Counted from the stretch's first letter, positions 48,777 to 59,878 are shown. The stretch is DNA of 64,000 nucleotides from Rhyacichthys aspro (GCA_036850595.1 CM072154.1:11105330-11169329), one strand, 5' to 3'. Notes: generated by a model not told the origin, from the letters alone. Numbers and translations are program-made.

Positions 48777-49218
48777 GCGTCATCACTAAAGTGTCTTTCA
48801 CTGCGTTCATGTGCTTCTCGGATGTCCCCAGTTCAAAATTAGGAGGTCTTCTCTTCTCATTTAGGTGTATTTACATGCTTTTCAGTTCTAAAAGTAAGAA
48901 TTTGGACATTACAAAATAAAAAAAATCATTACAAAACCAGTTTATCAACACATGAATGCAGAATTGTAAGTTAAGTTTGCTTTTTTTTTTTTTTTTAAAT
49001 AAGGACCAAACCTGAGCCAATTTGTTTTATTTATTCAAGGTAGCACCTGAGTTAGAGGTTGTGTGCAGATGTGTAGACTATAAAACATGTATCTCAGATG
49101 ATTTGTGGCATGTTTAGACCAATAACAAAGTCTGATGGAGATTTGTCTAGTTGTAAAGCTGCAAAATGATCTTTATCCAATTCCAAAGACATTGTAGTTT
49201 GTAGATTATAGTAAATCA

Positions 49219-49233
49219 CCACTAGAGGGCAGT
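49219..49233 (+). promoter_or_regulatory. CTCF-like motif, left arm, forward
   Basis: CCACTAGAGGGCAGT matches the CTCF core. Its mirror copy at 59,879-59,893 is on the minus strand, so the pair is convergent, the orientation used for chromatin loops. Motif only. Confidence 0.45.
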
Positions 49234-49518
49234 AGAAATTATTTATTTCCCATTAGAAAGGCAAAAGAGGCCAAACTAACTACAATAGCCCAAGAGTGGA
49301 GAGTGGTTAGTTCAGATTTACGATTTTCATTCACGACTTCATTTTGACTTTAAGCACAAAAAAAAAAAAAAAAAACAAAAACAAGCAAAAAATAGACTAG
49401 ACTCTGAGTTCCCACAAGGTGAAAAAGTATTAGTTGTAGTTTTTCTTTACGTAGTGTAATGGTTTATCATCAACCCTTAAAACCAGACCTGACCTGAGCC
49501 ACACATCAGTAAAGACTG

Positions 49519-49905
49519 GTATGTCTGGAGTACCAGGGGCATTATGTACTGATACCTACGGAGTAACAGGGGCACGAAACTCCAGCAGGCCCGTGGATTG
49601 GCAAATTACCCATGAGGGGGCTTAAAGGTGGGTGAACGTGCACGAGAGGTGAGCGGGGAGCAACCGTGGGGGTCGGGGCGTCTAGCCTCTGTGTTTTCAG
49701 CCGGTTCTGAGTGGATCCAGACCCCTTGTGAGGCCGTGGTTCTGGCAAGGCTCACGGAGCTTGGTCCTGGCTTCAAATTTATTTTAGACGAGGACAGTCA
49801 CACGGGGAGCCAGCGACCAGCAATAAACCTCGGCGTCTAAAGGGCTAATTCAAAACACTGGCCCCTCAAAACCTCCACCCCTCCTCTCCGCGCATGCGCA
49901 GCTGA
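49519..49905 (+). repeat. Flanking repeat, left outer copy
   Basis: Contains GAGTACCAGGGGCATTATG, GGCCCGTGGATTGGCA, GAGGGGGCTTAAAGGTGGG, GCACGAGAGGTGA and, after a 200-bp stretch missing from the other copy, CCTCGGCGTCTAAAGGGCT. An inverted, diverged relative at 52,020-52,215 lies on the far side of the TRIM67-EXOC8 fragment. The two therefore flank the captured gene pieces like terminal inverted repeats. Similar text occurs at the window's right edge. Confidence 0.65.
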
Positions 49906-49975
49906 GCTCTAGGAGCTGCTGAGCGTTTTCACAGAAGCAGGAGGCAGAAGCCTGCCCTCACACAAGACAGAAGCC

Positions 49976-50450
49976 GTGGAGGAAGAGTTAAAATGTCCGG
50001 TGTGCGGTTCTCTGTTCAAGGAGCTAATTTTGCTGCCGTGTTCACACAACGTGTGCCTGGAGCATCACGGTTTAGAGCAGAGCCTCGGGCAGCTCGCACT
50101 ACGACTACTTGGACATGGACAAGACGAGTCTGTACAGCGAGACGGACAGCGGCTACGGTCCCTACACGTCCTGCCAGCTCAAGTCTCCCAACGGCGTGAG
50201 GGTCGGCTGTGTCACCGGAGCGTGAGTCTGGAAGAGCGGGGGCTGAGGGGCTTCTCGAGGAACCGGCTGCTGGAGGCAACAGTAGCGCGGTACTAGCAGA
50301 ACCGAGGTGGCGCCGGTTCCGCCTCATCCACGGCCGTAAAGTGCCAGCTGTGCGACTGCAACCCAGTGGACGCGACCGTGATGTGTGCGCAGTGTGACGT
50401 GTTTTACTGTAACGCGTGCCAACAGCGGAGCCACCCCTCCCGCGGACCCT
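49976..50450 (+). pseudogene. trim67: TRIM67 exon 1 fragment, left copy, broken
   Basis: Recognisable RING start (EEELKCPVCGSLFKE, LLPCSHNVCLEHHG), then, after a frame change, DKTSLYSETDSGYGPYTS and LKSPNGVRVGC, typical of TRIM67 rather than TRIM9. Further frames give RGLRGFSRNRLLEATVARY and a B-box-like CDVFYCNACQQRSHPSRGP. Breaks: the start codon is GTG; the second half of the RING is deleted; at least two frameshifts and several stops. It ends abruptly at about 50,450 where EXOC8 sequence begins. A non-functional gene piece. Confidence 0.85.
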
Positions 50451-51329
50451 CCTGTTAGAGACAGCCAAAGAATTTGAAATGGACTTTGCAGGAAACATCA
50501 GCCATGAGGATGTTTGTGGATGCCTTCAGCAAACAGGTAGGAAGAAGACGCTGGGGTAAAGTCAGTAAGACTAAAAATAAATCTGGACAGTCCACTAAGA
50601 TGAGCTGTTGTGTTTCACAGGTGTAAAGAATAAAGAGAGCCTGTCCACTGCAGCAGAGTGTGTTAAAGTGGCCAAGGAGCACTGTCAGCAGCTGACTGAG
50701 ATCGGCCTGGACCTGACCTTCACGCTGCAGTCTCTGCTGGTCAGAGACATTAAGGCAGCCCTGCAGAGTTATAAGGACATCATCATGGAAGCCGCGAAGC
50801 ACCGAAACTCAGAGGAAATGTGGAGGAGGATGGACGCCTGAGGCTCTGGCCAAACTTAAGGTAGACTGACAACCTGATAATGCTAGATGCTGACTATGAG
50901 CATTTTTAATGTACATTTCAGATACAACAGCAGAAATAAGAGTTGGAGTTAATCACCTGTGGTTGTGTTTTCAGGATGAGACGCGTAGCTGTGGCATCAC
51001 CAGCTTGGAGCCGTACACAGGAGAAGACTGCTGGGTGAACCTGAGCTACACCATTGTGTCCTTCACAAAGCAGATGATGAACTTCTTGGAAGAGGGCTGA
51101 AGCTGTACTTCCCTGAGCTGCACGTGGTTCTGCTGGAGATGATCCTGGTCGCTGTGCAGCATGAGGACTACAGTCTCCGCTGTGAGCAAGACCCGGTGAA
51201 GAAGAGTTTCATGGTGCTGCCTGTGGTTAGAGCTCAGGTTTGAGGAGAGCGTAGGCAAACCGGCTAGACCTGAGGAAGAGTACCAGACCGGTCAGGATCA
51301 ACCCTGAGAGTAGCACATCTCTGGTCTGA
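50451..51329 (+). pseudogene. exoc8: EXOC8 3' end fragment, left copy, broken
   Basis: Fragments of the C-terminal part of exocyst subunit EXO84: LLETAKEFEMDFAG, FVDAFSKQ, ESLSTAAECVKVAKEHCQQ, DIKAALQSYKDIIMEAAKHR, GEDCWVNLSYTIVSFTKQ, LRKSTRPVRINPESSTSLV and stop at 51,327-51,329. Introns are kept (for example 50,536-50,621 and about 50,861-50,973, GT-AG), so it was copied as DNA, not by retrotransposition. Breaks: a 38-bp deletion near 50,490 relative to the right copy, frameshifts near 50,838 and 51,090. The 3' UTR follows to AATAAA at 51,747-51,752. Confidence 0.88.
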
Positions 51330-52019
51330 GACTCATGAGAACTAACAATTCACAAAGAGCGTGAGACTGTACTAAAGGAAAGTGACTCCCAAAAACACAA
51401 AACAAAAGAACCCCCTTCACTGATCTGTCATTTCAAATGTGCATCTAAAACTTTCCAGATGATGTTTGCATGTTTTGGATAAACAAGCTCTTGAAATTAA
51501 TGTTATTTTTACACTGCCAAATGACACTATTGTAAATGAATGTTTGCACCAAAAGATGTTTTGTTTTTACTTTCAAATGTCATATTTTTTTTTATGGTGT
51601 AAAAGCAAATGTGTGTGAGAGCTTTTTAATGCTGGATGAGAGTTTGGTGTTTATATTAGTCTGTTGTATTCAAGCAAACTGAGACTGAAAAAAGGGACGA
51701 CTGAAATTTCTGAAATTCTGTTGAAATGGCTGATTTCTTTGTTGTAAATAAAGGTAATGTAATGAATTGCTACCATTAAAGGTGTCCATAGAGAAATGGC
51801 CTTTTTCTTTGTACAACACATTTTAAAAAGGTGTCACTATAAACCAGTATAGACAGAAAAATATCCTCCACAAGTCCTAGGGCTTGGTCGGGCCAAGAAA
51901 GGAACGTTTAGACATTTTGTGTTGTAGCAGATATTTGCCAAAATTTTGCAAAAATACAACTTCTTCATTAAACTTATTATGTAGTAACATTTTGTGGTGG
52001 TCCATGGAGGGGGGGAACT

Positions 52020-52215
52020 GAATGAACCCATACGAGGGGTTTTTCACCTCTCCAACCGTACACCCACTCTTAAGCCCCCCCCCGTATGTGCCAAGCCCCG
52101 GGCCGCCCGTGCTCCTGGTACTCTGAACACATAGAGGGGCCAAGCCTAGACCCGTGCTCCGCCAGGGGGGGCCCGGCGGCCCCTGGTCTATAACCGCCCA
52201 AATGTACCCTTGGTA
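52020..52215 (-). repeat. Flanking repeat, left inner copy (inverted)
   Basis: On the minus strand: ACGGAGTACCAAGGGTAC, AGAGTACCAGGAGCACGGG, CCCGGGGCTTGGCACATA, GGGGGGCTTAAGAGTGGG, TTGGAGAGGTGA, then CCCCTCGTATGGGTTCATT. It faces the copy at 49,519-49,905 across the pseudogene pair. Confidence 0.65.
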
Positions 52216-52504
52216 CTCCGTGGGAAAATTTGGGGGGGGGGGCCTCCCGGGGGGTTTCCCCCCAACTTCCGCTCCCTTCATCCAAGCTTAAGCCCCCCAC
52301 CACTCCACCCTTTGAGCCCTTCTTCTTCCCCCTCCATCTCTCTGTTTTCTACATGGATATGAGTTATTTCTATCGGGACATGGTACTCTGCTGCTCCGGG
52401 AAGGACCCGATTCTGCCAGTACCGTTCATCAAAAGTGGCTTCTTACCCATTTCAAGTTTGAGAATAGGTTGAGATAATTTCGCTCGGGCTTCGCCAATTC
52501 AGCC

Positions 52505-53900
52505 CGTCTTTCGGAAATTTCACAGGCGCTTATGCGCTTGTTTCGTGTGGACACAAACTCAGAGACAGGTTTCAAGTTTGATAAAGGACCTCACAGGCGC
52601 TCCATCCTGTTAAGCCCGGGTCAGAACAGGGTAGGAGACATTAAACTCCCCGCCTCTCCCGGAGGGAGAGGAGAGTTGGGTACCCAGAGGCGCGGTGGGA
52701 CCCCCACACCGTGCTGCGTAAAAGCTGACAAACAGCCGGGAGGAACGGGCCTCCCCACCAGACTGGCGCGTGCGCCGCCCCGTGCATGCCCTCGGAGCTA
52801 AGCGCGCGGGCCCGCCCAGTGGCAGAGAGCTCTCCCCGGCGGTCAGTTTCCCGGCGCAGGCTAAGTTCATCAGTCAACATGACTTAACCTGTGAGACAAG
52901 CATATGAGACACAGTACTATAGCAGGATTAAGCAGGAAGCCCGTGTGGCTGAGCGGGGCATCACCGCTCAGCTGGTTTCACCATACTGCCCCGGGCCCAG
53001 GGCAGCAGGCTTGAGTCGAGTCCCCCCGGGCAGGGGTGGCTCTTAGTCAGGCTTTGAGGAAAAGTGTCTTCCGGACAATTACATCCACTCTGTGGCCGAG
53101 CCCCCCGCCCAGGGGGTCGCCAGCCAGGTGGAGGGGCTCCGTCGAATGGCACCTTGGTCTCGTCTTGGTCTCGCTTCCCACGGATCCGGCCGGGGAGAGG
53201 CCGCCCTCCCCGGACCGCAGAGGCGAACTCCCAGTGCGCAGGACACAAACTCAGAGACAGGTTTCAAGTTTGATAAAGGACCTCACAGGCGCTCCATCCT
53301 GTTAAGCCCGGCAGGCTCACCGGCCGGGGCAGAACAGGGAGGAGACATTGAACCCCCTGCCTCTACCCGGTGGAGAGGAGAGTTGGGTACCCAGAGGCGC
53401 GCGGTGGGACCCCACACCGTGCTGCGTAAAGCTGACAAACAGCCGGGAGGAACGGACCCCCAACCAGACTGGCGCGTGCGCCGCCCCGTGCATGCCCTCG
53501 GAGCTGAGCGCGCGGGCCCGCCCAGTGGCAGAGAGCTCTCCCGGCGGTCAGTTTCCCGACCCAGGCTAAAGTCACCATACTGCCCGGGCCCAGGGCAGCA
53601 GGCTTGAGTAGAGTCCCCCGGGCAGGGTGGCTCTTAGTCAGGCTTTGAGACAACCCCCACACACACACACACTGGCCGGGGCCCCTGCCCAGAGCCGCCA
53701 GCCAGGTGGGGGGCTCCGTCGTATGGCTCCTTGGACAACGGGCGTCTGGGTCTCGCTTCCCACGGGTCCGGCCGGGGAGGCCGCCCTCCCCGGACTGCAG
53801 AGGCGAACTCGCAGTGCGCAGGAACCATCCACCCTGGACCGGAGCCGGAACCAGGCAGAGGCCCTGCGAAGGCGAGTCACGTAAGCCCGTAGACCAGTGA
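52505..53900 (+). repeat. GC- and CpG-rich tandem units, left half
   Basis: Two head-to-tail units of about 690 bp; the tag GACACAAACTCAGAGACAGG occurs at 52,550 and 53,242. Each unit contains TTGATAAAGGACCTCACAGG, GAGTTGGGTACCCAGAGGCG, GCTGACAAACAGCCGGGAGG, CCGCCCCGTGCATGCCCTCG, CAGTGGCAGAGAGCTCTCC and CTCTTAGTCAGGCTTTGAG. Unit 1 also has a small hairpin (GCTGAGCGG / CCGCTCAGC near 52,952-52,975). CpG is abundant, unlike the rest of the window. Unit 2 carries an (AC)n run at about 53,650. Long open frames here exist only because stops are rare in GC-rich DNA. Confidence 0.85.
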
Positions 53901-54011
53901 TCGAGATCAGCTACACAGGAACCGTGATTTGGACCTATCTCTGTTTCCGAAAACCAGGTTCCTGAAATCCTGCCGGCAGGTCGAGCGCTGTGTCGGGGGA
54001 AAGTGCAACTG

Positions 54012-54310
54012 GCCGCGCAGCGTGAAAAGGCTTCAGCCCGGGAGTCCCGGGCCTAAGCCCCTCCCACGCTGCGCGGCAAAACACTTAGTCTTTTTCTTGC
54101 AGCCTTGAAAAACAGACTAAGTGTTTTGCCGCGCAGCGTGAAAAGGCTTCAGCCCGGGAGTCCCGGGCCTAAGCCCCTCCCACGCTGCGCGGCAAAACAC
54201 TTAGTCTTTTTCTTGCAGCCTTGAAAAACAGACTAAGTGTTTTGCCGCGCAGCGTTGATAAAGCTGCAGCCCGGGAGTCCCGGGCTGAAGCCTTTTCACG
54301 CTGCGCGGCC
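54012..54310. repeat. Palindrome core: identical 116-bp double-hairpin units
   Basis: Units at 54,012-54,127 and 54,128-54,243 are identical over 116 bp; a third, altered partial unit closes the core (54,244-54,310). Each full unit has hairpin A (GCCGCGCAGCGTG paired with CACGCTGCGCGGC, enclosing CCCGGGAGTCCCGGG) and hairpin B (AAAACACTTAGTCT paired with AGACTAAGTGTTTT). The sequence on either side (53,905-54,011 and 54,311-54,425) is itself a near-perfect inverted repeat, so the whole core could extrude as a cruciform. Confidence 0.9.
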
Positions 54311-54424
54311 AGTTGCACTTTCCCCCGACACAGCGCTCGACCTGCCGGCAGGATTTCAGGAACCTGGTTTTCGGAAACAGAGATAGGTCCAAATCACGGT
54401 TCCTGTGTAGCCGATCTCGATCAC

Positions 54425-56890
54425 TGGTCGATGGGCTTACGTGACTCGCCTTCGCAGGGCCTCTGCCTGGTTCCGGCTCCGGTCCAGGGTGGATGGTTCC
54501 TGCGCACTGCGAGTTCGCCTCTGCGGTCCGGGGGAGGGCGGCCTCTCCCGGCCGGACCCGTGGGAAGCGAGACCCAGACGCCCCGTCTGTCCAAGGGGCA
54601 TACGACGGAGCCCTCCACCTGGCTGGCGGCCTCTGGGCAGGGGCCCCGCCACAGGATGTGGGGGGGTGTCTCAAAGCCTGACTAAGAGCCACCCCTGCCC
54701 GGGGGTACTCTACTCAAGCCTGCTGCCCTGGGCCCGGGGCAGTATGGTGACTTTAGCCTGGGTCGGGAAACTGACCGCCGGGAGAGCTCTCTGCCACTGG
54801 GCGGGCCCGCGCTCAGCTCCGAGGGCATGCACGAGGCGGCGCACGCGCCAGTCTGGTGGGGGCCGTTCCTCCCGGCTGTTTGTCAGCTTTTACGCAGCAC
54901 GGTGTGGGGGTCCCACGGCGCGCCTCTGGGTACCCAACTCTCCTCTCCTCTCCGGGAGCAGGGGGTTCAATGTCTCCTCCCTGTTCTGCCCCGGCCGGTG
55001 AGCCTGCCGGGCTTAACAGGATGGAGCGCCTGTGAGGTCCTTTATCATACTTGAAACCTGTCTCTGAGTTTGTGTCCTGGGCACCGTTTTGCCGGGGAGG
55101 GGGCCCGTCTCTGAAATTGAATCTGGGAAAAACAGGAAAGCAAACTTACTAAAAATGCCTTGGTTTTTAAAGTTTAAAAATTGTAAAGAGAACGCAAGTG
55201 TGTTCTTTATAAAAACCAGGTGTACAAAATTAGAAAAACTGAAACATGAACGCAACTGTGTTCATGGTAAAATAAAAGGGTTTACATCAGACATGGGGGG
55301 CAGAATGGGTATAGCAAGACCCAGACACCCTGTCTTTCCCAGGTGTCACATGACGGAGCCTCTCCGCCTGCCTGCCTGGTCGACGGGCTTACGTGACTCG
55401 CCTTCGCAGGGCCTCTGCTTGGTTCCGTCTCTGGTCCAGAGTGGATGGTTCCTGCGCACTGCGAGTTCGCCTCTGCGGTCCGGGGGAGGGAGGCCTCTCC
55501 CCGGCCGGACCCGTGGGAAGCGAGACCGAGACTGTCCAAGGTGCCATACGACGGAGCCCCTCCAACTGGCTGGCGGCCCCTCGGCGGGGGGCCAAGCCAC
55601 ATAGTGAGGGGGTTGTCCGGAAGACACTTTTTCTGAAAGCCTGACTAAGAGCCACCCCTGCCCGGGGGGACTCGACTCAAGCCTGCTGCCCTGGGCCCGG
55701 GGCAGTATGGTGGAACCAGCTGAGCGGTGATGCCCCGCTCAGCCACACGGGCTTCCTGCTTGATCCAGCTATAGTACTATGACATATGCTTGTCTCACAG
55801 GTTAAGTCATGTTGACTGATGAACTTAGCCTGGGCCGGGAAACTGACCGCCGGGGAGAGCTCTCTGCCACTGGGCGGGCCCGCGCGCTTAGCTCCGAGGG
55901 CATGCACGGGGCGGCGCACGCGCCAGTCTGGTGGGGGGTCCGTTCCTCCCGGCTGTTTGTCAGCTTTTACGCAGCACGGTGTGGGGGTCCCACCGCGCGC
56001 CTCTGGGTACCCAACTCTCCTCTCCCCACCGGGTAGAGGCAGGGGGGTTCAATGTCTCCTCCCCTGTTCTGCCCCGGCCGGTGAGCCTGCCGGGCTTAAC
56101 AGGATGGAGCGCCTGTGAGGTCCTTTATCAAACTTGAAACCTGTCTCTGAGTTTGTGTCCTGCGCACTGGGAGTTCGCCTCTGCGGTCCGGGGGAGGGCG
56201 GCCTCTCCCCGGCCGGATCCGTGGGAAGCGAGACCAAGCGAGACCAAGGTGCCATTCGACGGAGCCCCTCCACCTGGCTGGCGGCCCCTGGGCGGGGGGC
56301 TCGGCCACAGAGTGGATGTAATTGTCCGGAAGACACTTTTTCCTCAAAGCCTGACTAAGAGCCACCCTGCCCGGGGGACTCGACTCAAGCCTGCTGCCCT
56401 GGGCCCGGGCAGTATGGTGAAACCAGCTGAGCGGTGATGCCCCGCTCAGCCACACGGGCTTCCTGCTTAATCCTGCTATAGTACTGTGTCTCATATATGC
56501 TTGTCTCACAGGTTAAGTCATGTTGACTGATGAACTTAGCCTGCGCCGGGAAACTGACCGCCGGGAGAGCTCTCTGCCACTGGGCGGGCCCGCGCTTAGC
56601 TCCGAGGGCATGCACGGGCCGGCGCACGCGCCAGTCTGGTGGGGAGGCCCGTTCCTCCCGGCTGTTTGTCAGCTTTTACGCAGCACGGTGTGGGGTCCCA
56701 CCGCGCGCCTCTGGGTACCCAACTCTCCTCTCCCCCCCGGAGAGGCGGGGAGTTTAATGTCTCCTACCCTGTTCTGACCCGGGCTTAACAGGATGGAGCG
56801 CCTGTGAGGTCCTTTATCAAACTTGAAACCTGTCTCTGAGTTTGTGTCCACACGAAGCAAGCGCATAAGCGCCTGTGAAATTTCCCGAAA
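54425..56890 (-). repeat. GC- and CpG-rich tandem units, right half
   Basis: Three units inverted with respect to the left half; the tag's complement ends at 55,076, 56,159 and 56,848. The two outer units are 689 bp apart, as on the left; the inner pair is separated by 1,083 bp because of an extra AT-rich piece. The arm ends with the complement of TCTTTCGGGAAATTTCAC near 56,876-56,893. The extra unit is the main reason the right arm is longer. Confidence 0.85.
55085..55310. other. AT-rich insertion between right-half GC units
   Basis: An AT-rich block interrupts the GC-rich array and has no counterpart on the left. It contains AAAATTGTAAAGAG, AACGCAAGTGTGTTC and the related AACGCAACTGTGTTC 45 bases on, a small internal repeat. 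Origin not recognised. Confidence 0.6.
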
Positions 56891-57171
56891 GACGGGCTGA
56901 ATTGGCGAAGCCCGAGCGAAATTATCTCAACCTATTCTCAAACTTGAAATGGGTAAGAAGCCACTTTTGATGAACGGTACTGGCAGAATCGGGTCCTTCC
57001 CGGAGCAGCAGAGTACCATGTCCCGATAGAAATAACTCATATCCATGTAGAAAAGAGAGATGGAGGGGGAAGAAGAAGGGCTCAAAGGGTGGGGTGGTGG
57101 GGGTAAGCTTGGATGAAGGAGCGGAAGTTGGGGGCTATACTCCGGGGAGTGGCTCCTGCTCTAAGTTCTGT

Positions 57172-57410
57172 CACGGAGTACCAAGGGTACAAAGTTTTAA
57201 GTGTGTGTGTATAGAACCAGGGGCTGAGCCTGGGCCTGGATGTGGAGCACGGGTCTAGGCTTGGCCCTCTGATGTGTTCAGAGTACCAGGAGCACGGGCC
57301 GGCCCGGGGCTTGGCACATAAACCGGGAGGGGGCTTAAGAGTGGGTGTACGGTTGGAGAGGTGAAAAAACCCCTCGGCGCCTAATGGGTTCATTCAGTTG
57401 CCCCCCCTCC
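57172..57410 (+). repeat. Flanking repeat, right inner copy
   Basis: Mirror of 52,020-52,215: ACGGAGTACCAAGGGTAC, CAGAGTACCAGGAGCACGGG, GGCTTAAGAGTGGGTG, GGAGAGGTGAAAAA and CCCCTCGGCGCCTAATGGG. It keeps more of the repeat's end than the left inner copy. Confidence 0.65.
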
Positions 57411-58123
57411 ATGGACCACCACAAAATGTTACTACATAATAAGTTTAATGAAGAAGTTGTATTTTTGCAAAATTTTGGCAAATATCTGCTACAACACAAA
57501 ATGTCTAAACGTTTCTTTCTTGGCCCGACCAAGCCCTAGGACTTGTGGAGGATATTTTTCTGTCTATACTGGTTTATAGTGACACCTTTTTAAAATGTGG
57601 TGTACAAAGAAAAAAGCCATTTCTCTATGGACACCTTTAATGGTAGCAATTCATTACATTACCTTTATTTACAACAAAGAATTTTGACTTTCAACAGAAT
57701 TTCAGAAACTTCAGTCATCCCTTTTTTCAGTCTCAGTTTGCTTGAATACAACAGACTAATATAAACACCAAACTCTCATCCAGCATTAAAAAGCTCTCAC
57801 ACACATTTGCTTTTGTGGACAATTCTGCTAAAATTGGTCAAATAAATCAAGTTTTAATCTGAGTTGTATATGACATTTGAAAGTAAAAACAAAAAATCTT
57901 TTGGTGCAAACATTCATTTACAATAGTGTCATTTGGCAGTGTAAAAATAACATTAATTTCAAGAGCTTTTTTATCCAAAACATGCAAACATCATCTGGAA
58001 AGTTTTAGGTGCACATTTGAAATGACAGATCAGTGAAGGGGTTCTTTTGTTTTGTGTTTTTGGGAGTCACTTTTCCTTTAGTACAGTCTCACGCTCTTTG
58101 TGAATTGTTAGTTCTCATGAGTC

Positions 58124-58638
58124 TCAGACCAGAGATGTGCTACTCTCAGGGTTGATCCTGACCGGTCTGGTCCTCTTCCTCAGGTCTAGCTGGTTTGCCT
58201 ACGCTCTCCTCAAACCTGAGCTCTAACCACAGGCAGCACCATGAAACTCTTCTTCACCGGGTCTTGCTCACAGCGGAGACTGTAGTCCTCATGCTGCACA
58301 GCGACCAGGGCCATCTCCAGCAGAACCACGTGCAGCTCAGGGAAGTACAGCTTCAGACCCTCTTAGTCAGCTGCTCCTTGGCCTTTTTAACACACTCTGC
58401 TGCAGTGCACAGGCTCTCTTTACTCTTTACACCTGTGAAACACAACAGCTCATCTTAGTGGACTGTCCAGATTTCTTTTTAGTCTTACTAACTTTACCCC
58501 AGCGTCTTCTTCCTACCTGTTTGCTGAAGGCATCCACAAACATCCTCATGGCTGATCCGGACCAGACCACAAAGGCCGAGTAGCAGCCTGTGTTTCCTGC
58601 AAAGTCCATTTCAAATTCTTTGTCTGTCTCTAACAGAA
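58124..58638 (-). pseudogene. exoc8: EXOC8 3' end fragment, right copy, broken
   Basis: Mirror of the left copy. It keeps the 38 bases missing there (encoding TGCYSAFVVWSGSAMRMF) but lost about 420 bp in the middle: sequence jumps from the VKKAKEQ region (near 58,380) straight to LKLYFPELHVVL-like text. The end codes for VRINPESSTSLV and stop at 58,124-58,126; the 3' UTR runs to a minus-strand AATAAA at 57,664-57,669. The fusion point to TRIM67 is the same as on the left. Confidence 0.87.
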
Positions 58639-59112
58639 GGGTCCGCGGGAGGGGTGGCTCCGCTGTTGGCACGCGTTACAGTAAAACACGTCGCACTGCT
58701 CACACATCACGGTCGCGTCCACTGGGTTGCAGTCGCACAGCTGGCACTTTACGGCCGTGGATGAGGCGGAACCGGCGCCACCTCGGTTCTGCTAGTACCG
58801 CGCTACTGTTGCCTCCAGCAGCCGGTTCCTCGAGAAGCCCCTCAGCCCCCGCTCTTCCAGACTCACGCTCCGGTGACACAGCCGACCCTCACGCCGTTGG
58901 GAGACTTGAGCTGGCAGGACGTGTAGGGACCGTAGCCGCTGTCCGTCTCGCTGCACAGACTCGTCTTGTCCATGTCCACGTAGTCGTAGTGCGAGCTGCC
59001 CGAGACTCTGCTCTAAACCGTGATGCTCCAGGCACACGTTGTGGGAACACGGCAGCAAAATGGACTCCTTGAACAGAGAACCGCACACCGGACATTTTAA
59101 CTCTTCCTCCAC
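58639..59112 (-). pseudogene. trim67: TRIM67 exon 1 fragment, right copy, broken
   Basis: Mirror of 49,976-50,450 with the same GTG in place of the start codon, the same RING deletion and the same frameshifts, so those defects came before the inverted duplication. Small differences (KESILL for KELILL, RRTA for RRVC-type changes in other frames) show later drift. Confidence 0.85.
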
Positions 59113-59204
59113 GGCTCCTGTCCTGTGTGAGGGCATGCTTCTGCCTCCTGCTTCAGTGAAAACACTCAGCAGCTCCTAGAGCTCAGCTGCGCATGCGCGG
59201 GGAG

Positions 59205-59600
59205 GAGGGGTGGAGGTTTTGAGGGGCCAGTGTTTTGAATTAGCCCTTTAGACGCAGAGGTTTATTGCTGGTCGCTAGCTCCCCCCTGTGACTGCCCCCG
59301 TCTAAAATAAAGTTGAAGCCAGGACCAAGCTCCGTGAGCCTGGCATAGAACCACGGCCTCACAAGGGGTCTGGATCCACTCAGAACCGGCTAAAAACACA
59401 GAGGCTAGACGCCCCGACCCCCACGGTTGCTCCCCGCTCACCTCTCGTGCACGTTCACCCACCTTTAAACCCCCTCATGGGTCATTTGCCAATCCACGGG
59501 CCTGCTGGAGTTTCGTGCCCCTGTTACTCCGCAGGTATCAGTACATAATGCCCCTGGTACTCCAGACATACCAGTCTTTACTGATGTGTCTGGAGTACCA
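59205..59600 (-). repeat. Flanking repeat, right outer copy
   Basis: Mirror of 49,519-49,905; the complement shows GAGTACCAGGGGCA twice (near 59,545 and 59,590), GGCCCGTGGATTGGCAAAT and GGTGGGTGAACGTGCACG. Together with 57,172-57,410 it flanks the right pseudogene pair. Confidence 0.65.
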
Positions 59601-59878
59601 GGGGCACAGGTGAGCGTGGATCAAGTCTGGTCTGGTTTTAAGGGCTGATGATAAACCATTACACTACGTAAAGAAAAACTACAACTAATACTTTTTCACC
59701 TTGTGGGAACTCAGAGTCTAGTCTATTTTTGCTTGTTTTTTTTTTGTGTGTGTGTGCTTAAAGTCAAAATGAAGTCGTGAATGAAAATCGTAAAAACTGA
59801 ACTAATCACTCTCCACTCTTGGGCTATTGTAGTTATTTTGGCCTCTTTTGCCTTTCTAATGGGAAATAAACAATTTCT

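Noticed and set aside
45870..52750. LTR retrotransposon bounded by the GC-rich direct repeats
   Set aside because: The repeats lack TG...CA ends, and no primer-binding site, polypurine tract, gag, protease or reverse transcriptase is visible between them.
54012..54243. CRISPR-like or satellite array
   Set aside because: Only two full 116-bp units with no spacers, in a vertebrate genome; explained better as the palindrome core.
54441..55001. A 186-codon open frame, and others on both strands, in the GC-rich units
   Set aside because: Open frames overlap on opposite strands and in several copies at once, as expected where A/T-rich stop codons are rare. No protein family, start context or splice signal supports them.
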